A program made the position numbers and the translations under genes. DNA of 64,000 nt, from the NCBI GenBank assembly GCA_951799405.1, contig OX637353.1, positions 62,001-126,000 on the forward strand. Direction: 5' to 3'. Shown one piece after another: positions 21,120-30,999 of this stretch. The notes under the pieces are model-generated. The model did not search any database, had not been told where the DNA came from, and worked only from the letters and a program-made list of their open reading frames with translations. This DNA comes from Agapetus fuscipes (lineage: Eukaryota > Arthropoda > Insecta > Trichoptera > Glossosomatidae). Positions within the stretch are counted from its first letter, which is position 1. Each line of letters opens with the position of its first letter.

Positions 21120-21720
21120 TCTTTGTCATTTTGTTATTATTATTATTATTTGTCTTTTTGTGTTGACTCAATAATTTTATTTGTGCTTTAAATATTTTAT
21201 TTTATTTTTTGACCCTCGAATGTTTGAATTAATTTATTGTAATTATTATATATTTTTTTATTTTTAATTTTTTTTAATTTTTGACTGTTGTATTTAATTT
21301 AAATTAAGTTCATATTTCATTCATTAAGTTCATTATTATTATTTGTCTTTTTGTGTTGACTCAATAATTTTATTTGTGCTTTAAATATTTTATTTTATTT
21401 TTTGACCCTCGGATGTTTGAATTAATTTATTGTAATTATTATATATTATTTTATATTTTCTTTCTTTTAATTTTTGACTGTTGTATTTAATTTCAATTAA
21501 GTTCATATTTATTGTACCTATACCTACCTATTTATTTGAATTTATATAATTTTGATCTATGGTTTGTTCTTAATAATTTTAATTTTATATACATCACTCT
21601 TGATAATGACCTGAATATTGAAGGTCGAAAGTACTCGAGATTTAAAATATTATTGTGAAAATAAAACAACGTTTAATAAAAAATACTTTGATTTTAAATA
21701 AAATGAATTTTCACTGTGTG
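21120..21720 (+). repeat. AT-rich dispersed repeat with internal 193-bp duplication
   Basis: TGTCTTTTTGTGTTGACTC occurs at 21151 and 21344, and the following ~190 bp are repeated. The right part (CACTCTTGATAATGACCTGAA, TCACTGTGTGAATACACAAA) has minus-strand relatives at 44540-44885 and 62225-62385. It is non-coding, possibly a LINE or other element's 3' region. Confidence 0.7.
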
Positions 21721-22279
21721 AATACACAAACCCTACAATATCTAAACCCTTATTTGTTCATGTTAAACTTATCTTTTAATACAAAACCCTTCCCAAGATA
21801 CAAGTAAGCAATACCAAAGAAAGAACCCCACGCCCTGAGAGTGATGCTGATGAGAGCTAGCCGGATGTAAGTATCCTGTAGGTACATCCTGGAAGGTACC
21901 TTCAATTATAAACATAACAATCTCTAGAACAGTTTTTTTTTCAATACGACATTGAACGGACGTAATTTCAGCCGTACAAAATTGGTCGCAGGCTCAACTG
22001 TTCCTACGTTATACCATGAACGGGAAACAATATATTTTAAATTTGGTCTAGTCCGGCTTTGTACCCAGACTAAATAGTCGCCAGATAAGCCAGCGGCGAA
22101 ATATGACAAGTAAGAATAGCACCGTTTGATCTCAAATATTTCTTCTTTGGTTAAGAATTTCAAATTCAAATTGATACAGCTTGTTACTCATGCATTTTTG
22201 TTTTGAAAATTGTACTTTATTTGTTCGTTCCTTAATTGTTTTTTTCTTTGCGTCACTCATTTTATGAAGTGGAAAACTT

Positions 22280-23000
22280 AAAATATCGCGTTGTTTACGA
22301 GTACGAGTTCCACCGTGGCACCAGAGCTGCAGAAACAGCTCGAAGGAGTAATGATGTGTATGGCAACGGTATCGAAAAATACAATATTGTGCGTTTTTGA
22401 TTCCAACGTTTTCGTTTTGGAAATTTCGACCTTCAGAAGAAGCCTCTCGGACGGCTGGAGACCAAAGTTGATAATGAGAAATTTAAGGCTTTTGTGGAAG
22501 CGGATCCATCGCAAACCACGTCCAAGTTAGCTGTAGGCGGCAAAGTTACTGATAAAACTGTTTTTATCCAAATGAAGCTAATTGGAAAGGTCAAAAAGCT
22601 TGAATGGCGGGTACCTCACTTTGAGTGAAGTAAATCAATAAACGCGCGTCGACTGCTGCGTTACATTACTCAACCAGCAAAATAATGAAGAGATTTTAAA
22701 TCAAATTATTACCTGTGATGAACAATGGATCCTGTACAATAATCGAAACGCTCATTGCAATGGCTGAACCCTGCCAAACCAAGCAAATCATGCCCCAAGC
22801 GAAAATTGACACAAAAAAGTTACTTGTGAGCGTTTGGTGGACTACTGCCGGTGTCGTTCACTACACCTTTCTTAAATCTGGTCAGACGATTACCATACTA
22901 TACGTGAACAAATACTTAGGATTGCAAGATTTTTGTCAGTTCCAATGGAGTTGGTAACGCACTAAAAGAAAAATTTCGGAGCCAAAAATGAAGACAACCC
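22280..23000 (+). pseudogene. Mariner-type transposase pseudogene
   Basis: Reading across frames gives RVVYEYEFHRGTRAAETARR, then LQKKPLGRLETKVDNEKFKA, VEADPSQTTSKLAV, QIITCDEQWILYNN and VWWTTAGVVHYTFLKSGQTI. These match, in order, the helix-turn-helix region, the linker and the start of the DDD catalytic domain (first Asp in the CDE motif) of mariner transposases. Several frameshifts and stops (for example around 22400, 22625 and 22765) destroy the frame. No clear terminal inverted repeats were found. A long-dead mariner copy. Confidence 0.85.
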
Positions 23001-23439
23001 TTAGCAATCAATATTTCGTGTTTAAATAAATAAATATTATTGTGGCTAGTACAGAAAATGAAAGATACGTTTTTAAGGTATATTAAAAAATACTCAACTT
23101 TAAAAACGTTTGACTATTTTGATCGTATCATGCCATCAAAGGGTCAAAAACGGGTTGCGGACATGTAAAATTTGTATGGGAATGGAAAAAAGGCGATTTT
23201 GTTTTATTTTTTAATTACATCGCCACTTAATGCTTTTTGCAGTTTTTTTTGTATTTCGATACGCTTTTCAAATTCTTTACTCTGATAATTTTAGAATTCA
23301 GTAGAGATCACCAGTTTTTATGAAAAAGCTGAAAATCATTAGGGGACACACGCACAAAACAAAAGGTACAAATTTCGACGGCGATACCCTAATGCAAACC
23401 ACATTGCGGCCCGCGTTCCGTATGTTGGACAGGCCTGAA

Positions 23440-26400
23440 TTAGAGTGAGGTACTGTTACTGTTACTGTATCCTGCCGCCGTTCCACTAGGGGTGGCCGGT
23501 ACCTCCGCAGATGCGCCTCCACTTTTTTCTGTCCTTACAAACCACTTTCATTTCCTCAATATTCATCACCTTTTTCATACATACTCTTCTCTTATTTTCA
23601 CTCTGCAGGTTCCATTCTTTCGCAATCTCACCTATTTGGTCTAACCATTCTTTCCTCGGCCTTCCCCTTCCGCGCTTTCCTCTGACATTTCCTTTGTACA
23701 CTTTCTTCGTTAGTCGTTCATCATCCATTCTTTCGAGATGTCCGAACCATCTCATCGTACTTTTTTGTACTTTCATTCTCATATTCTCTTTTATACCACA
23801 CTCGTTCATCACCCAATCATTACGTACTCTATCATTCAGTGTTTTTCCAGCCATTGCTCTCAGATAAGCCATTTCAACCGTACATACTTTACTCAGCTCA
23901 CATTCATTAACTGTCCACGCCTCACTTCCATACATCAATGTCGGAACCAATATACCATTGTGGACCGCCAATCTCATATTCTTCGTAAGTTTCCTATTTC
24001 TTGCAATTCTTCCAATCGTTCCCATTACACTTCTTCCTCTACTAGCACGCTTTTCCAATTCTTTCGTCAATTTCCCATTCGACTCAAACTTGCTTCCCAG
24101 ATAATCAAATTCTTTCACGACCTCCACTCTTGTTTCATTCAGTCTTATCTCAATTTCCTCGCATTCCTCAGTCCTGTCAAACACTAATACTTTCGTCTTA
24201 CTGGCATTCACTTTTAAACCGTTCTTACTAAAAGCATCATTCATTTTGGTGAGTATCATCTGGAGCTCCTCCGCTGTATCAGCCAACACTACGGCATCGT
24301 CAGCATAGAGAAGAACTCCAACATTCGTCTCACCCACTTTCACACCATAATGAGAAATTTCTGCTTCTTTCATACAATTGTCCATGATTATGTTAAATAA
24401 CCACGGACTCATTACACACCCCTGTCGTACTCCCTTGTAAACATCAAACCATTCGCTACATTTACCATCCACTCTTACACACGCCAAACTATTTTCATAG
24501 ATGGCGCGTATTCCATTCAGAAGCTTGCCGTTCACACCGTACTTTAGGAGTACTTTCCACATCATACCTCTGTCCACCGAGTCAAAAGCCTTCTCGAGAT
24601 CCACAAAAGCCGTGTAGACCTTCCGACCCACAGCCAGATGTTTTTCAACAATCCGTCTGAGAGTGAAGATCTGGTCTACACACCCTCTTCCTGGCATAAA
24701 GCCAGTCTGGATATCAGAAACCCCATGACCGGTAGACAGTCTCACCTTTTTTATGAGAACCTTACACAATACTTTACCAGCTATACTGAGAAGACTGATG
24801 GGCCTGAAATTTTGGCAGTCCTTTTTGTCACCCTTTCCTTTGTAGATAGGAACAATGACCGCCTTTTTCCAGTCCATCGGCACTTTACTCTCTTTCACAC
24901 ACATCTTGCACAGTTCAAACATCCATTCAACCATGCACTCCCCAGCACATTTGATCATCTCAGCATTCACACCATCATTCCCAGCAGCTTTTCCATTCTT
25001 CAGATCTTTTATACTTATTATCACATCCTCTTTCACAATTTCTTCATCGCTGTCATTATATTCAACATCATAATAGTCTCTTTCGCCCTGGCCATATAAA
25101 TTTTTAAAATATTCATTCCATCTCTTCCTTACATCACTTTCGTCCCACAGCAAGATTCCCTCAGCGTTTTTAATGCCTGGGGTGGTTGATCCGCGACTTT
25201 CGTTTTTATCACGTACCCAGCTCCAGAATGGTTTTTTATTGGTGAGGAAATTCTGCTGCGCTCTCTCATTTTCCTTACTTTCTATTTTCATCTTACTCTC
25301 AAAGACAACGGTTTTGGCTCTTCGTTTTGCTTGCTTATATATCTCTTCTAGAGCTTGATTTTTCCTATCATTCAGCCATCTATTAAAAGCATTCTTCTTC
25401 TGTTCAATAGCTTCTCTCACTTCGTCATTCCACCATGCATCACCTCTTCTTTTACAGACCTTCGCTTCACCACAAACAGATTTCGCACATTCAATCATAT
25501 TTTCTTTCATTTTTGACCACATTTTTTCAACACATCCTTCTTCTTTTGTTTTTTTTAACTCATCGTGGTTAAGTCTTTCATTCATCTCACATTTGTACTT
25601 TTCTTTTATACTTACATCATTCATTTTTTCAACTTTTATTCGCTTCATACTCACCAATTCCTTTTGTGCTCTTCTTTTTACATCTCCTATCATTATTCTC
25701 GAGCACAGCAAATAGTGGTCTGTGTTCAGCACAGCTCCACGGTATACTCGAGAGTCTCTTACATCCCCTCTCATTCTTTCATCCACACAGATGTAGTCAA
25801 TAATTGTACGGTTGCCCGCTCTGTTCTGCCACGTATACAAATGTATACTTTTGTGGTTGAACCAGGTATTCGACGTAAAGAGTCTATGCTCCATACATAG
25901 GCTTATAAGCGCTCTACCGTTATCATTGGCTACACCTTTACCACTCGGTCCTACCACCTTTTCGCTATCATCTTGTCTCATACCTACCCATCCATTAAAA
26001 TCTCCTAGTAGAATCGTTCTTTCATTCTCTTCTTTCTGTCTCATAACAATGTTAACTTTCTCCCAGAATTCTTCTTTCACTACCCTGCATTCCGAGTCCA
26101 CTGGGGCGTAGCACGCAATCAGTAGAACTTTCATCCGTCCAAATCTCATTCTCACTAACAATATTCTCGGGGAGACTCTTTCATACTTAGTAATACAACC
26201 TTTCGCTTTTTCATCAATGATAACACCTACACCCTGTCTCTTGTATCCATCTTTCACCCCACACCATACAAAAAATTCACCATTTACCATTTCCTTTTCT
26301 CCATCTCCTATCATTTTCGTCTCAGTCACACAAAGAACTTTTATTCCTCTCTCTTTCATAATATTTGAGATTTCCCTCTCTTTACAGTCATTCCAGTCCC

Positions 26401-27290
26401 TCACGTTCCACGTTGCAAACTTCCATTCCTCTTTCTTCGCATACTTTCTTCTCACACATTCTTTTCGTCGCTCGCACACTTCTTCAGCCTTCCTGACAGA
26501 ATCAGCTTTGACGCCTCTACAGAGGCCATTTGACACTCCCACGGCTTCCGGGCGGCGGAGGTTGTCAGTCTCTGCGCGCCCCCTCTCGTGCTGTGCAGCG
26601 CCGTCCTCGCAGTTGTCAGCTGGTGGCCTGCAGTACAGGCGACGTCCCGCCCGCCTGCCACGCTTGCGCCTCCTCCCCCCAGCACTATCCACGACATGTC
26701 CTCCCTGTCCCTGCACTACCCTCCGCACACAATCGCTCACTTCAATGTGACAGACAGGGCTATGTCTTCTCAGACTTAGGAGTTCATTGATCGTATAAGA
26801 TCGCACCATTTATTAAGTTATATTAAATTATTTATATTATTACGTTAAAATCCAATAATTCAAATCAAATATTGACACATTAAAATTTGAACACAAATCA
26901 TTTTTATCACATTAACCGGTCACAAGCATTGGTCACAACATTAAAATCCATTATTCTTTAAAGTAAATTAGTTAAAATATTTATATCATATTATCGTCAA
27001 AAATTTAAAATTATTAATCCGCAAAATTATATTGTCACAAAAAAAAAAAACTATTTGTCATTCAGATTAAAAACACAAATTACACAAAAACGTTACATTC
27101 ATTACGAGTATTATGGGTTATGATATATTAAGTAAAAAATTGTAATTTATCCTTAATTATTAATTCAAATGTACTATTTTACGAAACAATTAATTTGATT
27201 TATTATTTAAAAAAACAATCGCGGAGCTGACAGCACACGCTGTGTCGCCAAAGGCGCCATCTTGCGGTCCACCAATGACAATGTACAATA
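23440..27290 (-). mobile_element. LINE B, near full-length
   Basis: Minus-strand non-LTR retrotransposon with an intact frame (26809-23486). The 3' UTR is short (TACCGGCCACCCCTAG, GGAACGGCGGCAGGATA) and the tail is a hexamer microsatellite (ACAGTA)n at about 23444-23471. The 5' boundary is uncertain; a less AT-rich patch near 27225-27290 may be its left end or unrelated. Two other copies (28190-30560 and 29159-30433) share the 3' end but have different tail units. Confidence 0.75.
23486..26809 (-). CDS. LINE B endonuclease/reverse transcriptase, intact 1,107-codon frame
   Basis: This single polyprotein would nick target DNA and reverse transcribe the element. Residues 1-128 are basic and low-complexity (GGRRRKRGRRAGRR). 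An exonuclease-endonuclease-phosphatase domain runs from about 130 (FATWNVRDWN, TETKM, GDFNGWVG, NTDHYLLCSRI). The reverse transcriptase follows, with NFRPISLLSIAGKV, TGFMPGRGCVDQIF, FVDLEKAFDSVDRG, GVRQGCVMSPWLFN and YADD at about 835-838. The C-terminal part has STMRWFGHLERM and GRGRPRKEWLDQI. All catalytic motifs that I can check are present and there is no internal stop. RTE supergroup by motif. It shares the overall plan with LINE A but is clearly a different family. The start at 26809 is the first Met; a later one is possible. Confidence 0.9.
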   Translation of the reverse strand: MVRSYTINELLSLRRHSPVCHIEVSDCVRRVVQGQGGHVVDSAGGRRRKRGRRAGRRLYCRPPADNCEDGAAQHERGRAETDNLRRPEAVGVSNGLCRGVKADSVRKAEEVCERRKECVRRKYAKKEEWKFATWNVRDWNDCKEREISNIMKERGIKVLCVTETKMIGDGEKEMVNGEFFVWCGVKDGYKRQGVGVIIDEKAKGCITKYERVSPRILLVRMRFGRMKVLLIACYAPVDSECRVVKEEFWEKVNIVMRQKEENERTILLGDFNGWVGMRQDDSEKVVGPSGKGVANDNGRALISLCMEHRLFTSNTWFNHKSIHLYTWQNRAGNRTIIDYICVDERMRGDVRDSRVYRGAVLNTDHYLLCSRIMIGDVKRRAQKELVSMKRIKVEKMNDVSIKEKYKCEMNERLNHDELKKTKEEGCVEKMWSKMKENMIECAKSVCGEAKVCKRRGDAWWNDEVREAIEQKKNAFNRWLNDRKNQALEEIYKQAKRRAKTVVFESKMKIESKENERAQQNFLTNKKPFWSWVRDKNESRGSTTPGIKNAEGILLWDESDVRKRWNEYFKNLYGQGERDYYDVEYNDSDEEIVKEDVIISIKDLKNGKAAGNDGVNAEMIKCAGECMVEWMFELCKMCVKESKVPMDWKKAVIVPIYKGKGDKKDCQNFRPISLLSIAGKVLCKVLIKKVRLSTGHGVSDIQTGFMPGRGCVDQIFTLRRIVEKHLAVGRKVYTAFVDLEKAFDSVDRGMMWKVLLKYGVNGKLLNGIRAIYENSLACVRVDGKCSEWFDVYKGVRQGCVMSPWLFNIIMDNCMKEAEISHYGVKVGETNVGVLLYADDAVVLADTAEELQMILTKMNDAFSKNGLKVNASKTKVLVFDRTEECEEIEIRLNETRVEVVKEFDYLGSKFESNGKLTKELEKRASRGRSVMGTIGRIARNRKLTKNMRLAVHNGILVPTLMYGSEAWTVNECELSKVCTVEMAYLRAMAGKTLNDRVRNDWVMNECGIKENMRMKVQKSTMRWFGHLERMDDERLTKKVYKGNVRGKRGRGRPRKEWLDQIGEIAKEWNLQSENKRRVCMKKVMNIEEMKVVCKDRKKWRRICGGTGHP

Positions 27291-27364
27291 CAAAAAATAG
27301 CAATCCAAAAAATTATCATACAAAATAAACAAAATATCGTAATTTTTTTATACCGTAGGTATGT
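26810..27364. other. AT-rich DNA upstream of LINE B
   Basis: No frame recognised. A patch near 27225-27290 with CGCGGAGCTGACAGCACAC and GGCGCCATCTTGCGG could be the LINE B 5' UTR. Confidence 0.4.
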
Positions 27365-27520
27365 AAGATTATAGCAAATGAAGACAGATTAAAGCAGGTT
27401 GAAGAATTTGTATATTTGGGGAGTATGTTTACAAGAGACGGAAATGTGGATAAGGACACTGAGAGAAGGGTTAGAACTTTTCGAAAAAAGCAAAATTGCT
27501 AGTACATAACGGAGTTCTTG
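27365..27520 (+). pseudogene. RTE-type LINE fragment
   Basis: A reading of IANEDRLKQVEEFVYLGSMF, then TRDGNVDKDTERRVRT, matches the thumb region after the reverse transcriptase of RTE-like LINEs (EFVYLGSMF box). Only about 50 codons remain, with no ends visible. Confidence 0.65.
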
Positions 27521-27603
27521 TACCGACCCATATGCATGGTGGTGAAGCTCCAACGGGGAAATGGCGTGATGGTTAGTTAATTAATAGGTTTTAGTGTGAC
27601 GTC

Positions 27604-28089
27604 TAGGAATGGGCCAAATGTGGTTTGAACTGAATATGAACTTCGGCCGAACATTCGGTTAAAATAAAAAATTCAGCCGAAGTTCGGCCGAGGTTTGGCA
27701 AAAAAGTAACATAGTATAGTTTCTAGTTACTGTTATTTGTTAGAAGAATACTAAGTTTATTGCATTTTTGTTTCAATCTGACATCTATATAACGGAGTAG
27801 AAGAATATTTATTTTTATCAAATTGTGAATTAATGTTCACTTGTTCATACTAAAATAAATGACGATGAGTGAGTATATAACTTGAACTTATTTTTATTTT
27901 ACGGTTATAAAAGATACTATGACATCCAATTATAACAGTCAAAATGGTACAAGTAGGTATTTTATTTTACTTTTTCTTACGCGCCAAATGTTCGGATTTT
28001 CAACCGAATTTCGGCCGAATGACGAAGTTCGGTTCAAGCTGCCGAAATTTGGTTGAAACGAATGTGAACCGAACTTCGGCCCATCCTTA
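27604..28089. mobile_element. 486-bp hAT-type MITE
   Basis: Starts TAGGAATGGGCC and ends GGCCCATCCTTA, which are 12-bp terminal inverted repeats with one mismatch. They are flanked by a perfect 8-bp duplication GTGACGTC (27596-27603 and 28090-28097). Eight-bp duplications and TAGGGATGGGC-like ends are typical of hAT elements. The interior has palindromic CGGCCGAA blocks and no transposase frame. Confidence 0.88.
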
Positions 28090-28189
28090 GTGACGTCTGA
28101 TTTTGTTTGTCACAACTAAGTGCATCAATGTTGATAGCAATTGATGTTGTTACTACGATGCACACTAGAATATTCTTTTGGTGGTTTTA

Positions 28190-30560
28190 TGTACTCTGTT
28201 CTGTAACTGTAACTCTGTCGCCATTCCGCTAGGGGTGGCCAGAGCCTCTGTAGAGTTGCCTCCATTTTTTCCTATCCTGACATACCTCTTTCAATTCCTT
28301 CATATCCATCACCTTTTTCTTGCATTTTCTTCTTTTACGCTCACTTTGTATTTCTCATTCTTTCACAATTTCCTCAATCTGATCACTCCATACTTTTCTC
28401 GTTCGTCCCTTCCCTCTTTTTCCTTTCACACTTTCTTTGTTTACATACTTTGTCAGACTATCATCATTCATTTTTTCCACATGCTCAAACCATCTTATCA
28501 CATTCTTTTGTACTTTAACTTTCACATCCTCTTTCAAATTACATTATTTTTTTACCCATTCATTCCTAACTCTATCCCTCAGAGTTTTTCCTGTCATGCT
28601 TCTCAAATGCTTCATTTTCACCGTACATACTTTACTCATTTCGCTATCATTCACTGTCCATGCTTCACTTCCATACATCAAAGTCTGTAACAATATGCCA
28701 TTGTGTACCGCCATTCTCAGATCCATCGTCAATTGCTTGTTCTTTGCTATTCTTCCTATTGCACCGACCACTCGCTTTCCCTTGCACACCCTATTCTCAA
28801 GTTCTCTTGTCATCTTTCCATTCTTTTCAAACATTTTCAAATAGCTTTTCAAGTATCTAAATTCATCCACAATTTCAACTTTCGTACCATTCAACATGAA
28901 CGTGTATTCTTCAGTTTCATCCCTTCTGTAAAAAATCAGTACTTTCGTCTTACTTGCATTAATTTTCAACTTGTTTGCACACAGAGCATGATTCAAACTA
29001 GAGAAGAGGTCTGGAGTTCCGCTGATGAATCAGCAATTAATACTGCGTCATCAGCATAAAGCAGAACTCCGACTTTTCTCTCTCCAATTTGTATGCCATG
29101 TCCTTCCAGATTCGCTTGTTTAACACAATTATCCATGATTATTTCGAATAACCATGGGATCCGATCACAGGGTCTCTGATATTCAATCTGGCTTTATGCC
29201 AGGACGAGGTTGTGTGGACCAAATCTTTACTCTCAGACAGATTGTTGAAAAACATCTGGCTGTGGGGAGGATGGTCTACGCAGCATTCGTAGATCTCGAG
29301 AGGGCCTTTGACTCGGTGGACAGATGTATGCTGTGGAATGTTCTCAGGAAGTACGGTGTGAATGATACTCTTCTGAATGTGATACGTGCCATCTATGAAA
29401 ATAGTTCGGCATGTGTAAGAGTGGATGGGAGATATAGTGACTGGTTTGATGTATATAAGGGAGTGAGGCAAGGCTGCGTGATGAGTCCATGGTTGTTTAA
29501 TATAATCATGGACAGTTGCATAAAAGAAACTGGAATATCAGAGAGCGGAGTGAAAGTGGGTGAAACAAGAGTTGGAGTACTTCTTTATGCTGATGATGCT
29601 ATAGTTTTAGCTGACTCGGCGGAGGAACTCCAAACGATGTTAACCAAACTGAATGATGCGTTTTGTAAGAATAGCTTGAAAGTAAATGCGAATAAGACAA
29701 AAGTATTAGTGTTTGACAGGAATGAAGTATGTGAGGAACTAACAATTAATTTGAATGGAATAAAAGTTGAAGTAGTGAATGAGTTTGACTATTTAGGAAG
29801 TAAGTTTGAGGCGAATGGTAAGATGACGAAAGAATTAGAGAAGCGTGCCAGCAAAAAAAGATGTGTGATAGGAGCGTTTGGTAGAATAGCGAAGAATAAA
29901 AGGATACCAAAGAAAATGAAAATGGCGGTACACAATTGTATTTTGTTGCCGACCCTGATGTATGGAAGCGAGTCATGGACGTTGAATGAAAGAGAAGTAA
30001 ATAAGGTATGCACCGTAAAAATGGCTCATTTGAGAAGTATGACAGGAAAAACACTGAAAGATAGAGTGAATGGGTTCTCAATGAATGCGGAGTAAAAGAA
30101 AGCGTGAAAGTGAAAGTTCAAAGAAGTGTGATGCGATGGTTTGGACATATTGAAAGGATGAATGAAGACCGACTGACAAAAAGAGTGTATAAAGGGAATG
30201 TAATAGGTAAGCGTGGAAAGGGAAGACCTAGGAAACAATGGATTGATCAGATAAATGAGATTGCGAATGAATGGAATTTACAGAGTGGAAACAAGAGAAG
30301 AGCATACATGAAAAGAGTGATGAAATTAGATGAGATGAAAGAAGTATTCAAGGACAGAGTCAAGTGGAGGCACTTGTGTGGAGGTACCGGCCACCCCTAG
30401 AGGAATGGCGGCAGGATATAAGACAAGACAAGACATGGGCTTATTATGCAACCCTGTCTCACACCCTTATACACATTAAAATACTCGCTGTATTCTCCAT
30501 CCACCCTGACACACGCCCTGCTATTTTGCATAGATGGCGGTGTAGACGGTGTAGACGGAG
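28190..30560 (-). pseudogene. LINE B copy (minus), split by another LINE B
   Basis: The 3' part lies at 28190-29158. It holds the (ACAGTT)n tail, the C-terminal KNVIRWFEHVEKMN, and upstream LLYADDAV and PWLFEIIMDNCV. The frame resumes at 30440-30560 with GEYSEYFNVYKGVRQGC read on the minus strand. The two parts join at the ..ISPW motif. The copy is 5'-truncated near 30560 and has frameshifts. It is less similar to the intact LINE B than the plus-strand inserter is, so it is an older copy or a related subfamily. Confidence 0.8.
29159..30433 (+). pseudogene. LINE B, 5'-truncated insertion in an older LINE B
   Basis: Inserted in opposite orientation, flanked by CATGGG at 29153-29158 and 30434-30439. 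It begins inside the reverse transcriptase (HRVSDIQSGFMPGRGCVDQI) and keeps FVDLERAFDSVD, GVRQGCVMSPW and YADD, then EFDYLGSKFEANGK. A frameshift at about 30070 separates the last piece (30104-30400, MRWFGHIERMNEDRLTKR). The 3' end carries ACCGGCCACCCCTAG and an (AAGAC)n tail at about 30418-30433. Truncated at the 5' end and frameshifted, so not autonomous. Confidence 0.9.
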
Positions 30561-30589
30561 TTTAAATAAAACACGTTATTATACTGTGT

Positions 30590-30728
30590 AACAAATAAAC
30601 AAAACCTCACATGAACATAAACCTTGCAACTCCTGTCGCCTGTCCCTGAAACCAGGGTGGCATTGGCAAAAGTGAACCGATTTTTACAGCACGGGGGGTC
30701 AGCCTCATACCAACCTATCAGTCAAGGA
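30590..30728 (-). repeat. LINE A 3'-end repeat, partial
   Basis: From AACAAAACCTCACATGAACA to TATCAGTCAAGGA; the tail half of the unit is missing. Closest to the copy at 2893-3143. Confidence 0.7.
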
Positions 30729-30914
30729 TATATCCTTTTGCCGAAATCGAAATAATATTATTGCAATATCCGTATCTGTATCCGTATCCTTTATTTTACA
30801 TCGATAGCATCTCTGTCATTCCACGTTTGTGTTTTTATTCATTCGTAGACAAATCAATAAATAAAATGTACACCACACAATTGTATTAAAATGAATCATT
30901 TGTGCGTGATAATT

Positions 30915-30992
30915 ATGCATAATTATGCATGTCTGCTTGTGGGAATGCATTTGATATGAATCTCAAATGATACATATCTTTGCAGCTTAGAT
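30915..30992 (+). repeat. LINE A 3'-end repeat, tail part
   Basis: ATGTCTGCTTGTGGGAATGC through CATATCTTTGCAGCTTAGATT, directly followed by the RTE 5' region. Confidence 0.7.
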
Positions 30993-30999
30993 TTGTGCT

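Noticed and set aside
28190..30560. LINE twin-priming inversion
   Set aside because: The two orientations overlap in coding region and differ in sequence, and the outer pieces rejoin as one older copy with CATGGG duplicated.
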